Shown here in pieces: positions 42,922 through 53,860 of a stretch of DNA of 64,000 nt. How positions within the stretch are numbered: the first letter of the stretch is position 1; each line of letters opens with the position of its first letter. The notes below the pieces were generated by a model that ran no database searches, was not told the origin of the DNA, and saw only the letters and a list, made by a program, of their open reading frames with translations. Both the position numbers and the translations under genes were made by a program. The DNA is taken from the NCBI GenBank assembly GCA_963699175.1, contig OY969418.1, positions 3,348,001 to 3,412,000 of the forward strand, in the 5' to 3' direction. The DNA comes from JACPYM01 sp963699175 (lineage in GTDB: Bacteria > Acidobacteriota > Blastocatellia > RBC074).

Positions 42922-45900
42922 ATGTATCCTAAATCCATCAAAGCGACACAGCTATTGGCCATGCTGGTTTTCATGGCTGTAGCGCTACTAGCCCCGACAG
43001 CCCTGCTGGCGCAAGAAGCGCGCGGCACCATCAACGGCAAGGTCAAAGATGCTGGCCAGTCAGTTGTCCCGGGCGCGGCGGTAAAGATCACCAATGTAGC
43101 GATGGGGACGACTGTCTCCGTGGCAACCAACGACGCTGGTTTTTTCCAAGCGCCTTATCTGTTGCCGGGCACGTACAAGCTCTCGGTTGAAAACAAGGGC
43201 TTCAAGAAGTATGTGCGCGACGGCATTTTGCTCCAGGTCAATGACACCGTCGAATTGGACGTCGCGCTCGAAGTCGGCGATGTCGGCGAGACGGTCACCA
43301 TCACTGCCGATGCGCCGCAATTGGAGACGAGTTCCGGTTCGTTGGGTACGGTCATTGACTCGCGGCGCGTGGCCGAACTGCCCATCCCGCACGGCGAACC
43401 GTTCAAGTTATTGGGGCTTGCCGGGGGCGTTTCTTACACGCGCGATCCGCGACTGGATCGTCCGTTCGAGCCGACGCACATTGTCGGTTACGCGATCAAT
43501 GGTACGTTGGCCAATCGCAGCGACGTGACGATTGACGGCGTGCCCAGCACCTCCACCGCCAACGCCAACGAAGTCATCGCTTCGTTTGTGCCGCCGCAGG
43601 ATTTGATTCAGGAATTCAAGGTGCAAACCGCCACCTTCGACGCCAGCTTCGGCAACACCGAAGGCGGCGTGACCAACCTGAGCGTCAAGTCAGGGACAAA
43701 CGCCTTCCACGGCACTGCCTACTACACCAAATTGCCGCCGGGGCTGTTTGCCAACGACTTCTTTGCCAACCGCACTGGCACGCCATTGCCAGATTTCAAA
43801 TATACCCGCTGGGGCGGGACGGTAGGCGGCCCGGTTTGGATTCCCAAGATTTATAACGGACACAACCGGACGTTCTTCATGTACGGACTCGAAGGCATTC
43901 CCGAATCGCGCCCGCGCAACAACGGCACGCCGACCATTCCGAGCGAGAAGATGCGCAACGGCGACTTCTCCGAGTTGCTGGCAGCCAATGCGGGCTATCA
44001 ACTCTACAATCCTTTCACTGCCAGAGCAGAAGGCAGCCGCATCCGGCGCGACCCCTTTGTGGGGAACATCATCCCGGCTAATCTGATCAATCCGATTGCC
44101 CGGAAGTTTGTGGATAGCTACTTGCCCAAGCCAACCTCGCAAGGCGCGGCGGACGGCACGGGCAACTTTGCGCAGCCGGGTTTGCTTGAGACAATCAAAT
44201 ATCTCTCAAACACGATTCGCATTGATCACGTCATCAACAACAACCACCGTATCTTCGGACGCGGCAGTTGGTACGACCGCGACAGCAACTACAACAACTA
44301 CTACAACAACATCGCGACCGGCGAGTATTTCCTCTTCAAATCACGGCAAGGCGCGCTCGATCACGTTTGGACGATCAATTCGACGATGGTCGTCAACACG
44401 CGCTACGGCTACAACCGCTTCATTCGCGGCACCAACTCAAATCCCGGCAATCGCGGCATGGATTTGACCACCTTGGGCTTCCCCGCCTACTACAACAAGC
44501 TGATCCCGGAAGAAACCCGGCGCTTCCCGCGCTTTGACATCTCCGGCTATCAGGGCACGGCCATCGGCGGCGAATTGCGCCCGACCGATACACACGCCTT
44601 CAGTTCGACGATGAACCATGTCGTCAAATCCCATTCACTCAAGTATGGGATGGAGTTCCGCTCCTACCGCGAGACGGACAAGTTTTTCGGCAACGACCAG
44701 ACGGGGCAGTTCGTCTTCGATTCGGCGTTCGTGCGTGGTCCGCTGGACAACGCCGCTGTGCCAAGCCAACTGGGCTTTTCCTTCGCCGCCTTCCTGCTGG
44801 GGCTGCCGACTTCCGGCACGATCCAACAGCGAGCGGATTATGCCGAGCAATCCACCACCACGGGCATCTTCCTCCAGGATGACTGGAAGTTTAACTCGCG
44901 GTTGACGATCAACCTCGGCTTGCGTTGGGAGTACGAAGGGGCGCTGACCGAGCGTTACAACCGCACTGTCAGCGGCTTTGACTACGCTGCCATTCAACCG
45001 ATCGAAGCGGCGGCGCGCACCGCTTATGCGCGGAACCCGACGCCCGAAGTCCCGGCGGCGAATTTCAACTTGCGTGGCGGTTTGCTTTTCGCGGGCGTGG
45101 GCGGCGCCTCACGCGGCGCCTACAACACACCGAAGCGAAATTTTATGCCGCGTCTAGGCTTTGCCTACAAGCTCACCGACAAGACGGTGGTGCGTGGCGG
45201 CTACGGCATCTTCTTCGGCTTTCTGGGTCAACGGCGCGGCGATGTGAACCAGACTGGGTTTAACACTAACACTGCGCTGACGCCCAGTCTCAACAATGGC
45301 GTCACCTTCATCGAAACGTTGTCGAATCCATTCGTGGCTTTCCAGAATGGCCTCACTCCAGCGCGCGGCGCGGGGGACGGCGCTCAAACCTTCCTGGGCC
45401 AGAGCATCACCTTCTTCAATCCCAATCCGCTTTCGCCTTATCACCAGCGTTGGGAGCTGAGCGTGCAGCGCGAACTTCCGCAGGGTTGGGTGGCTGAAGT
45501 GGCCTACGTCGGCAATCGCGGGACGCACATCGAGATTACCCGCAACCTGAACGTGACGCCGCAGAAGTATCTGAGCAAGTCCACGACACGCGATAACACA
45601 ACCAACGCTTATCTAACCGCGTTGATCCCCAATCCGTTTGTCGGGCTGATGCCGGCGAATGCCGCGGCAGGCTTCCGCGCCGCCAGTATTGCGCGGCAAC
45701 AGTTGCTGCGCCCGTTCCCGCAGTTCGACGGCGTCACCACGACGACCAACGACGGCTACTCCTGGTATCACTCGTTGCAAACGCGTTTGGACAAGCGTTT
45801 CTCGAAGGGCTACACCCTCGGCATGAACTACACCTTCTCGAAGTTCATGCAAGCTACGGAGCTCTTGAACCAGGATGACCCGCGTCCGAGCGAAGTCATC

Positions 45901-46452
45901 TCCGATGCTGATCGCCCGCATCGCTTCTCGGCGAGCGGCATCTACGAACTTCCCTTCGGCAAGGGGCGGAAGATTGGCGCCAACGTCAGCCGGGCGGCTT
46001 CGTATTTCATCAGCGGCTGGCAGGTATCGGGCGTCTATCAGTTCCAGAGCGGCGTGCCGATTGGCTTTGGCAACATCTTCTTCAACGGCGACGTGCACAA
46101 CATCGCGCTGCCGGGCGATCAACAAACGGTGGCGCGCTGGTTCAACACCGACGCCGGCTTTGTGAAGGCCTCGGCGGAGCAGCCGGTCAATAATGTCCGG
46201 ACTTTCCCCATACGCTTTGCCAATTTGCGCAGCGATAAGATCAACAACATTGATCTCTCGATCCTCAAGAAAACCGAGATCTTCGAAAACAAGAACTTGG
46301 AATTCCGGGCCGAGCTGATCAATGCGTTCAATCACGTGTTGTTCCCCGGGCCAACTACCGGAGTGACTTCGGCGGCCTTTGGGCAAATTGTCGCCAGTAA
46401 TCAGGCCAACTATGCGCGGCGCACTCAGATAACCGTGAAGTTCACCTTCTAG
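42922..46452 (+). CDS. Oar-like TonB-dependent receptor (second)
   Basis: A 1176-residue outer-membrane protein with AAGGAGGAA before its ATG. A signal peptide (residues 1-28) leads to a carboxypeptidase-regulatory domain (GTINGKVKDAGQSVVPGAAV, about 32-120), a plug region (IDSRRVAELPIPHGEPFKLLG, YAINGTLANRSDVTIDGVPS) and the barrel, ending KFTF. It differs in plug and length from the receptor at 36.4 kb, so it is a paralogue, not a duplicate. It lies after the sigma/anti-sigma genes and before the operon with the molybdenum hydroxylase, which could process or use its cargo. Confidence 0.92.
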   Translation: MYPKSIKATQLLAMLVFMAVALLAPTALLAQEARGTINGKVKDAGQSVVPGAAVKITNVAMGTTVSVATNDAGFFQAPYLLPGTYKLSVENKGFKKYVRDGILLQVNDTVELDVALEVGDVGETVTITADAPQLETSSGSLGTVIDSRRVAELPIPHGEPFKLLGLAGGVSYTRDPRLDRPFEPTHIVGYAINGTLANRSDVTIDGVPSTSTANANEVIASFVPPQDLIQEFKVQTATFDASFGNTEGGVTNLSVKSGTNAFHGTAYYTKLPPGLFANDFFANRTGTPLPDFKYTRWGGTVGGPVWIPKIYNGHNRTFFMYGLEGIPESRPRNNGTPTIPSEKMRNGDFSELLAANAGYQLYNPFTARAEGSRIRRDPFVGNIIPANLINPIARKFVDSYLPKPTSQGAADGTGNFAQPGLLETIKYLSNTIRIDHVINNNHRIFGRGSWYDRDSNYNNYYNNIATGEYFLFKSRQGALDHVWTINSTMVVNTRYGYNRFIRGTNSNPGNRGMDLTTLGFPAYYNKLIPEETRRFPRFDISGYQGTAIGGELRPTDTHAFSSTMNHVVKSHSLKYGMEFRSYRETDKFFGNDQTGQFVFDSAFVRGPLDNAAVPSQLGFSFAAFLLGLPTSGTIQQRADYAEQSTTTGIFLQDDWKFNSRLTINLGLRWEYEGALTERYNRTVSGFDYAAIQPIEAAARTAYARNPTPEVPAANFNLRGGLLFAGVGGASRGAYNTPKRNFMPRLGFAYKLTDKTVVRGGYGIFFGFLGQRRGDVNQTGFNTNTALTPSLNNGVTFIETLSNPFVAFQNGLTPARGAGDGAQTFLGQSITFFNPNPLSPYHQRWELSVQRELPQGWVAEVAYVGNRGTHIEITRNLNVTPQKYLSKSTTRDNTTNAYLTALIPNPFVGLMPANAAAGFRAASIARQQLLRPFPQFDGVTTTTNDGYSWYHSLQTRLDKRFSKGYTLGMNYTFSKFMQATELLNQDDPRPSEVISDADRPHRFSASGIYELPFGKGRKIGANVSRAASYFISGWQVSGVYQFQSGVPIGFGNIFFNGDVHNIALPGDQQTVARWFNTDAGFVKASAEQPVNNVRTFPIRFANLRSDKINNIDLSILKKTEIFENKNLEFRAELINAFNHVLFPGPTTGVTSAAFGQIVASNQANYARRTQITVKFTF

Positions 46453-46514
46453 CGGATCTTATTATCACCGTCCGGGCAGGCTTGCTCTGGCTTGCTCGAA
46501 CGCCCGTTATCACG

Positions 46515-46549
46515 CAACCGATTCATCACGCACAGTGGTGAATCGGTTG
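46515..46549. repeat. Inverted repeat after second TonB receptor
   Basis: CAACCGATTCATCAC (46515-46529) pairs with 46535-46549 (14 of 15 bases) around a five-base loop. No long T-run follows, so termination is uncertain. The 328-base gap (46453-46780) otherwise contains only non-coding-looking sequence. Confidence 0.7.
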
Positions 46550-46780
46550 TTGTGCTTTGCAGACCGGTAATGACCGGCCTACAATGCAAGCCATCAAACG
46601 GTGCGCCAACGCGATGCGCGAAGAGGCTTGTAACCCGGCACCTGCGCGCGTCGTCTTTGTTAGCGAGCATCTATCACTTTAATTTCGCAACTGACAACGC
46701 AAACGAGCAAATTGCAGAACCCGACGCGTGCGTGCGCCCCCGGCGGGCAGCGACCGTGTCCCAATCAAAAGGAGAGTTCT

Positions 46781-47893
46781 ATGAAACGCTTCGCTCTTTC
46801 GCTTGCACTGGCCCTCTTTGCCTTCAGCGTGTTTGTCCAGCCGACAGACGCCAAATGGACAGCAGAGATGAAAGAGGGCAAGGCTGAGTTGAAATCCCTG
46901 GGGCCGCTGACCTTTGGCCCTGAAGGCATTCTCTTCGTCGCCGACACCAAAGCGGCGGCCATCGTAGCCATCGCTACGGGCGACACCAAAGTCGCAGCCA
47001 ACGCCAAGCCCTTCAAAGTCGAAGGCATCAATCAGAAGATTGCTGCGCTGCTGGGCACGAGCGCCGACCAGATTTTGATTGCAGACCTGGCCATCAATCC
47101 GCTCTCGCACAATGCCTATCTGGCCGTCTCGCGTGGGCGTGGCCCGGAGGCGGTGCCGGTGATCGTGCGGGTCAAGACCGATGGCCAGCTTGAAGTCGTC
47201 GCGCTGGACAAAGTGAAATTCTCGCGCGCCGATTTGCCCGATGCGCCAGCGGATGGAATGGTCGGTCAAGGCAATCGCCAGAGCAACCCGCGTCTGGAAT
47301 CCATTACCGATCTGGCTTTCCTAAATGGCAGTGTTTTCATCGCCGGTCTGTCGAACGAGGAGTTTGCTTCGACACTGCGCGCGATTCCCTTCCCGTTCAC
47401 AGCGGTCAGCAATCCGACCAGCGTCGAGATTTATCACGGCTCGCACGGACGCTTCGAGACGCGCTCTCCCATCCGCACCTTCACAACCTTCAAGATTGGC
47501 AAGGAAGATCATCTATTGGCGGCCTACACCTGCACCCCGCTCGTGCAATTCCCGCTGAGCGAGCTGAAACCCGGCGCGAAGATCAAAGGCAAGACCATCG
47601 CCGAACTAGGCAATGGCAATCGCCCGCTCGATATGATCGTCTACGAGAAGGACGGCAAGACCTACTTGTTGATGGCTAACAACAGCCGTGGCGTGATGAA
47701 GATCAGCACTGAGCAGATTGATAAAGCTGAGAGCATCAGCGCGCCCGTGCCGGATAAGAAGGGGCTGCCCTACGAAACCATCGCCGAATGGAAAGGCGTG
47801 GATCAGTTGGATCGCTTCGACAGCAAGAACGTCACCTTGTTGTGGCGTGGTGAAGGCGGCGCGCTCAACCTGGAGACGTTGCCGTTGCCGTAA
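46781..47893 (+). CDS. Secreted beta-propeller-like protein, unknown function
   Basis: A 370-residue exported protein with AAAGGAG before ATG 46781. The signal peptide is residues 1-24. Repeated strand patterns (FGPEGILFVADTKAAAIVAI, SITDLAFLNGSVFIAGLS, MIVYEKDGKTYLLMANNS) suggest a beta-propeller. No enzyme signature is visible. It begins the tight run with a beta-sandwich secreted protein (13-base gap) and the molybdenum hydroxylase subunits. It may supply electrons, a chaperone or substrate binding to that enzyme; this is an inference from clustering only. Confidence 0.68.
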   Translation: MKRFALSLALALFAFSVFVQPTDAKWTAEMKEGKAELKSLGPLTFGPEGILFVADTKAAAIVAIATGDTKVAANAKPFKVEGINQKIAALLGTSADQILIADLAINPLSHNAYLAVSRGRGPEAVPVIVRVKTDGQLEVVALDKVKFSRADLPDAPADGMVGQGNRQSNPRLESITDLAFLNGSVFIAGLSNEEFASTLRAIPFPFTAVSNPTSVEIYHGSHGRFETRSPIRTFTTFKIGKEDHLLAAYTCTPLVQFPLSELKPGAKIKGKTIAELGNGNRPLDMIVYEKDGKTYLLMANNSRGVMKISTEQIDKAESISAPVPDKKGLPYETIAEWKGVDQLDRFDSKNVTLLWRGEGGALNLETLPLP

Positions 47894-47906
47894 CCGCATC
47901 GGGCGT

Positions 47907-49127
47907 ATGTTCAACACAAAGGGACAAAGGGACAAAGAGGCAAAGGGGCAAGTTTGGTTGCTCCTATTGCTGCTTTGTCCCTTTGCCTCTTTGAGCCTTT
48001 GTGTTGATGCGGCGCAATCCGCCTCTCAGCTTTCACTCAATTGGAAGCCGAAGCCAGCGAATCCCAACCAATCCATCGTCGAAGTCAGCGGTTTGAGCGC
48101 CGCCACACTCAAACGTTTGGAACAAGCCAATTGGCAACCAGCACAGTGGCAACGATTGTTGGCCGTGTATGCTGGACAGTTTGAAACCACAGCCAAGCCG
48201 AGTTTGCCACCGATGACGGGTACGTATCGCATTGAGGGTGACGTGCTGCGCTTCGAGCCGCAGTTTCCGCTCGAACCGGGCGTCTCGTATCAAGCCGTCT
48301 TTCACCCGGAGTATTTGCCCGGTCAACGCGGCGCGGCCAGCCAACCCATCACAGCAGCCTTTCAATTACCGCCGCGTGATACGACACCGAGCACTGTAGT
48401 CACGCAGATCTATCCCAGCGCGGATGTGCTGCCGGAAAACCTGCTCAAGTTTTATCTTCACTTTTCCGCGCCGATGAGCCGCGGACAGATTTATGACTAC
48501 ATTCATCTGCGCGATGCCTCCGGCAAAAAGATCAAGCTTCCCTTCCTGGAGATTGCCGAAGAGTTGTGGGACAGCACGCTGACGCGGTTGACGCTCATCA
48601 TTGACCCAGGCCGCATCAAGCGCGGCGTCCTTCCGTTAGTAGAGGTTGGCCCTGCGCTCGAAGCCGGCAAGAGCTACACGCTGGTGATCGAGCGCGAGTG
48701 GCGTGATGGCGCGGGCAATCCGCTCAAAGAGAGTTTTCAGAAATCATTCCGAGTTGCGCTGCCGGATCGTGAGCCGCTTGATCCCGCGCAATGGCGAATT
48801 CAAGCGCCCAAAGCAGGCGAGCGCGAAGCGCTGGTGGTCAGCTTCCCGAAACCGCTCGATCACGCCCTGGCGCAGCGCCTGATCAGCGTGAGCGACGCAA
48901 CTGGCGCGCGCGTGGCAGGGCAAGTCAGTTTGGAAGATCAAGAACGGCGTTGGTTTTTTAGGCCCAGCGCACCCTGGCAACCGGGTCGCTATCAATTGGT
49001 CATTCAGACTACAATTGAAGACCTGGCGGGCAACAATATTGGCAAACCATTTGATGTTGATTTGTTTGAAGGCGTCGAGCGGCGGATTACTACCTCCTCC
49101 GTCAAACTGCCGTTCGAGCTGCGCTAA
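47907..49127 (+). CDS. Secreted beta-sandwich (Ig-like) protein with repeat-derived signal region
   Basis: A 406-residue protein. The N-terminus (MFNTKGQRDKEAKGQ then VWLLLLLLCPFASLSL) is a signal peptide. Beta-sandwich-like segments follow (GTYRIEGDVLRFEPQFPLE, FYLHFSAPMSRGQIYDYI, GRYQLVIQTTIEDLAGNNI), similar to bacterial Ig-like modules. It lies 13 bases after the propeller gene and 18 bases before the [2Fe-2S] subunit. Its first 34 codons overlap an inverted repeat, so the signal peptide itself is encoded by an element that in other gaps is non-coding. The start codon is therefore somewhat uncertain. Confidence 0.6.
   Translation: MFNTKGQRDKEAKGQVWLLLLLLCPFASLSLCVDAAQSASQLSLNWKPKPANPNQSIVEVSGLSAATLKRLEQANWQPAQWQRLLAVYAGQFETTAKPSLPPMTGTYRIEGDVLRFEPQFPLEPGVSYQAVFHPEYLPGQRGAASQPITAAFQLPPRDTTPSTVVTQIYPSADVLPENLLKFYLHFSAPMSRGQIYDYIHLRDASGKKIKLPFLEIAEELWDSTLTRLTLIIDPGRIKRGVLPLVEVGPALEAGKSYTLVIEREWRDGAGNPLKESFQKSFRVALPDREPLDPAQWRIQAPKAGEREALVVSFPKPLDHALAQRLISVSDATGARVAGQVSLEDQERRWFFRPSAPWQPGRYQLVIQTTIEDLAGNNIGKPFDVDLFEGVERRITTSSVKLPFELR
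47911..48007. repeat. Palindrome encoding the signal-peptide region
   Basis: TCAACACAAAGG (47911-47922) pairs with 47996-48007, and the arms continue inward as imperfect GACAAAG/GGCAAAG repeats for about 40 bases on each side. It begins two bases after the presumed start codon and includes the hydrophobic leucine run. Confidence 0.8.
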
Positions 49128-49145
49128 GCGAATAGGAGGTATTCA

Positions 49146-49631
49146 GTGAAAGTTATCGAGCTTCAGATCAACGGAACCAAGCGCCGCATCGAGGCGGAGG
49201 CAGACCGCAGTCTGCTCAGCGTCCTGCGCGATGACCTAGACCTGACCGGGGCCAAATACGGCTGCGGCGAAGGGCAGTGCGGCGCGTGCACAGTACTGAT
49301 TGACGGACAAGCGGCGCGCTCCTGCCTGACAAAGGTTGACGCGCTCGCGGGCAAACAGATTACGACCATCGAAGGCCTCGAACAGAACGGGCGGCTGCAT
49401 CCGCTGCAGGAGGCGTTTATCGAAGCGGACGCAATGCAGTGCGGCTACTGCATTCCGGGCATGATCATATCGGGCGTCGGCCTGTTGAAGAAGAACCCAC
49501 ACCCGACCGAGCCGGAGATAGTGCGCGCGATGACGGGCAATGTCTGCCGCTGCGGCACCTATTCGCGCATCGTGGCTGCCGTGCAGATGGCGGGCAGCAA
49601 CAAGCAAGCGCAGAAAGGAGGTGGCGAATGA
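49146..49631 (+). CDS. [2Fe-2S] subunit of a molybdenum hydroxylase (xanthine dehydrogenase family, IorA-like)
   Basis: A 161-residue protein with AGGAGG before a GTG start. It has the two [2Fe-2S] clusters of the family: a plant-type cluster (YGCGEGQCGAC then SC) and the helical second cluster (QCGYCIPGM then CRCG). It transfers electrons from the molybdenum cofactor of the large subunit to an acceptor. No FAD subunit gene is adjacent, which fits the two-subunit isoquinoline/aldehyde-oxidoreductase type that passes electrons to a cytochrome. It has no signal of its own and presumably rides out with the Tat-tagged large subunit. Its end overlaps the next gene by four bases. Confidence 0.92.
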   Translation: MKVIELQINGTKRRIEAEADRSLLSVLRDDLDLTGAKYGCGEGQCGACTVLIDGQAARSCLTKVDALAGKQITTIEGLEQNGRLHPLQEAFIEADAMQCGYCIPGMIISGVGLLKKNPHPTEPEIVRAMTGNVCRCGTYSRIVAAVQMAGSNKQAQKGGGE

Positions 49632-51784
49632 CTGAACCGATGTTTGATGAGTATTTGATCGAACCGGAACGTTATGAATTGACGGCTGGCCCGGCTTACC
49701 ACTTCGACCTGACGCGGCGCGACATGTTTAAGGTGCTGGGCGGCGGCATGCTGATCGTCTTCGCGGTCAAAGATGCCCTGGCGCAGCAAGGAACGGCTCA
49801 GCAAGAACAGGAATCCGGCAGAGGACGCCGTGGCGGTGCCCCGGTGCCGCAAGAAATCGGTGCGTGGTTGCACATCGGCGAAGACGGCGGCGTGACGGCC
49901 TACACCGGCAAAGTCGAAGTCGGCCAGAACATCCGCACCTCGCTCGCGCAGGTCGTCGCGGAAGAATTGCGCGCGCCAATTACGGCGATTCGATTGGTGA
50001 TGGGCGACACGGACTTGACGCCTTTCGACGCGGGCACCTTCGGTAGTATGACCACGCCACAGATGAGTCCGCAGTTGCGCAAGGCAGCAGCAGCGGCGCG
50101 TGAAGCCTTGCTCGATCTGGCGGCTGAACAGTTGAAAGTAGAGCGCGGCGCGCTGACCGTAGCTGGCGGCAAGATTACTCACACAGCATCAAAACAATCG
50201 CTCAGCTTCGGGCAATTGACCAAAGGGCAGAAGCTGATGAAGACCATCGGCGCGGGCGTGACGCTCACGCCGCCTGCCGAATGGAAGATTGCCGGGAAGC
50301 CTGTGCGCAAGGTCAATGCCCGCGAGGTCGTCACCGGCAAGCACCAGTACACGTCCGACATGAAGCGGCCCGGCATGCTCTACGGCAAAGTGCTGCGGCC
50401 CGCCGCATTCGGCGCGACGCTTACGTCGCTTGATGCGAGCGAGGCTGAAAAGCTCCCAGGCGTGATGGTCGTGCGCGATGGTGATTTCGTAGGCGTCGTT
50501 GCGCCGAACCAGCCAGTAGCGATGCGCGCATTGGCCGCGTTACGCGCCGAATGGAAGACTACGCCGCAAGTTTCTGGCAAAGAGCTTTTCGAGCATCTCA
50601 AGAAAACCGGGCAGAGCCGTAACAGCGGCGCTTCGATTGACCAGGAACTGGCCGCAGCGCCGCAGAAGTTGGAGCAGCGTTACACCGTCGCCTACATCGC
50701 GCACGTGCCGCTCGAACCGCGCGCCGCCGTCGCCGAATGGGTTAATGGCAAGCTGACGGTGTGGACGGGGACGCAGCGCCCCTTCGGCGTGCGCAGTGAA
50801 TTGGCGAGCGCCTTTCGTGTGCCTGAAAATCGCGTCCGCGTGATTATGCCCGACACCGGTTCGGGCTACGGCGGCAAGCACACAGGCGAAGCGGCAGTCG
50901 AAGCCGCGCGCCTAGCGAAGGGCGCGGGCAAGCCGGTCAAGCTGGTCTGGACGCGCGAGGAAGAGTTCACCTGGGCCTACCTGCGGCCCGCTGGCGTGAT
51001 CGAGATCAAGAGTGGCGTGAGCAATGACGGCCAGATTACGGCCTGGGAGTTTCACAACTACAATTCCGGCACGGCGGGCTTGCGTCCGGTCTACGCGATT
51101 GCGCATCAGCGCAACGAGTTTCATCAATCTGAGTCGCCGCTCAAGCAAGGTTCTTATCGCGCGCTGGCTTCGACGGCCAACCATTTTGCGCGCGAGGTGC
51201 ATATTGACGAGTTGGCGCAGAGCGTGAAGCTCGATCCGTTGGAATTTCGGCTGAAGAATTTGAAGGACGAGCGGCTGCGCGCCGTGCTCGAAGCGGCGGC
51301 AAAAGCTTTCGGCTGGGGCAAAACAAAGCCCGCGCCAGGCACTGGATACGGCATCGCGGGCGGCTTCGAGAAGGCTGGCTACATCGCCAATTGCGTCGAG
51401 GTCGCAGTTGACAAGGCGAGCGGCAAAGTCAGGCTGGTGCGCGTCGTGACAGCCTTCGAGTGCGGCGCGATTGTCAATCCGGACGGCTTGAAGAATCAGG
51501 TCGAGGGTTCGATCATTCAGGGCATCGGCGGCGCATTGTTCGAGGCGATTGAATTCGAGAACGGGAAGATTCTCAACCCGAAATTCTCGCGCTATCGCGT
51601 GCCGCGTTTTAGCGATCTGCCGCAGTTGGAGACCGTGCTCGTTGATCGTAAAGATTTGCCGTCGGCGGGCGCGGGCGAGTGTCCGATTGTGGCGTTGGCT
51701 CCGGCGGTGAGCAACGCGATTTTTCAGGCGGTGGGCGTGCGGCTGCGCTCGTTGCCATTAGCGCCTGACGGCGTTCGCGTGTAA
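49628..51784 (+). CDS. Molybdopterin-binding subunit of a Tat-exported molybdenum hydroxylase (IorB/aldehyde-oxidoreductase-like)
   Basis: A 718-residue protein. The ATG overlaps the previous stop (ATGA). A twin-arginine signal with TRRDMFKVLGGGMLIV lies at about residues 29-45. The molybdopterin-binding body includes TGSGYGGKHTGEAAVEAARL and WTREEEFTWAYL, and the active-site glutamate is E684 in GAGECPIVALAP near the C-terminus. Substrates of this family are aldehydes or N-heterocycles, hydroxylated with water. The Tat signal places the enzyme in the periplasm. The preceding two secreted genes and the TonB receptor suggest a shared pathway, but the substrate is not evident. Confidence 0.9.
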   Translation: MTEPMFDEYLIEPERYELTAGPAYHFDLTRRDMFKVLGGGMLIVFAVKDALAQQGTAQQEQESGRGRRGGAPVPQEIGAWLHIGEDGGVTAYTGKVEVGQNIRTSLAQVVAEELRAPITAIRLVMGDTDLTPFDAGTFGSMTTPQMSPQLRKAAAAAREALLDLAAEQLKVERGALTVAGGKITHTASKQSLSFGQLTKGQKLMKTIGAGVTLTPPAEWKIAGKPVRKVNAREVVTGKHQYTSDMKRPGMLYGKVLRPAAFGATLTSLDASEAEKLPGVMVVRDGDFVGVVAPNQPVAMRALAALRAEWKTTPQVSGKELFEHLKKTGQSRNSGASIDQELAAAPQKLEQRYTVAYIAHVPLEPRAAVAEWVNGKLTVWTGTQRPFGVRSELASAFRVPENRVRVIMPDTGSGYGGKHTGEAAVEAARLAKGAGKPVKLVWTREEEFTWAYLRPAGVIEIKSGVSNDGQITAWEFHNYNSGTAGLRPVYAIAHQRNEFHQSESPLKQGSYRALASTANHFAREVHIDELAQSVKLDPLEFRLKNLKDERLRAVLEAAAKAFGWGKTKPAPGTGYGIAGGFEKAGYIANCVEVAVDKASGKVRLVRVVTAFECGAIVNPDGLKNQVEGSIIQGIGGALFEAIEFENGKILNPKFSRYRVPRFSDLPQLETVLVDRKDLPSAGAGECPIVALAPAVSNAIFQAVGVRLRSLPLAPDGVRV

Positions 51785-51893
51785 GATGCGCCGCAGCAAG
51801 ATTCACAACGAGTAACGTGGTGGCACAACAGGCAAAGGCTTGAGGTGTTGCGACTCATATTTCACCAGACGTTATCGGTTTTAAGTGGGTAAC

Positions 51894-51994
51894 AACCACG
51901 GGGAGCACGGAGGACACGGGGAAAGCGATTTAGGAAAGTCTGGACCTTCTCTTTTCAATCAAGTTTCCCCGTGTCCCCCGTGCTCCCCGTGGTT
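51894..51994. repeat. Inverted repeat before oxidoreductase gene
   Basis: Arms 51894-51924 and 51964-51994 (31 bases, one mismatch, core ACCACGGGGAGCACGG) are separated by 39 bases. The repeat lies in the 271-base gap between the molybdenum hydroxylase and the Gfo/Idh/MocA gene, which otherwise contains no gene. Confidence 0.92.
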
Positions 51995-52055
51995 GAATCC
52001 TAAACTAGAAGCTATTTCCGATTATGTCTACCATACAACCAACAAAGGAACTGTT

Positions 52056-53672
<1,617 letters not shown>

Positions 53673-53690
53673 ACGCAAAGTTGCGTTAGT

Positions 53691-53756
53691 GCGGAGTATC
53701 GGCTTCAGCCGGAAGACCTGGACAAGCAGTCATTCCGGCTGAAGCCGGTACTCCGA
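53691..53756. repeat. Inverted repeat of GGAGTA-CGGCTTCAGCC type
   Basis: Arms 53691-53714 and 53733-53756 (24 bases, two mismatches) contain GGCTTCAGCCGGAA. A similar sequence, GTGGAGTACCGGCTTCAGC, lies inside the composite repeat at 29003-29321, so this is another dispersed family. It starts 18 bases after the oxidoreductase stop. Confidence 0.88.
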
Positions 53757-53860
53757 ACCTTACACGCAAAGTGCGGCAGCACGTTTTCAATAGACGCTCA
53801 ATACACATTCGTGCATTTGGGCGTCTTCCCCCTGCCTTACCAATCACTCTCAAAGCAGCG

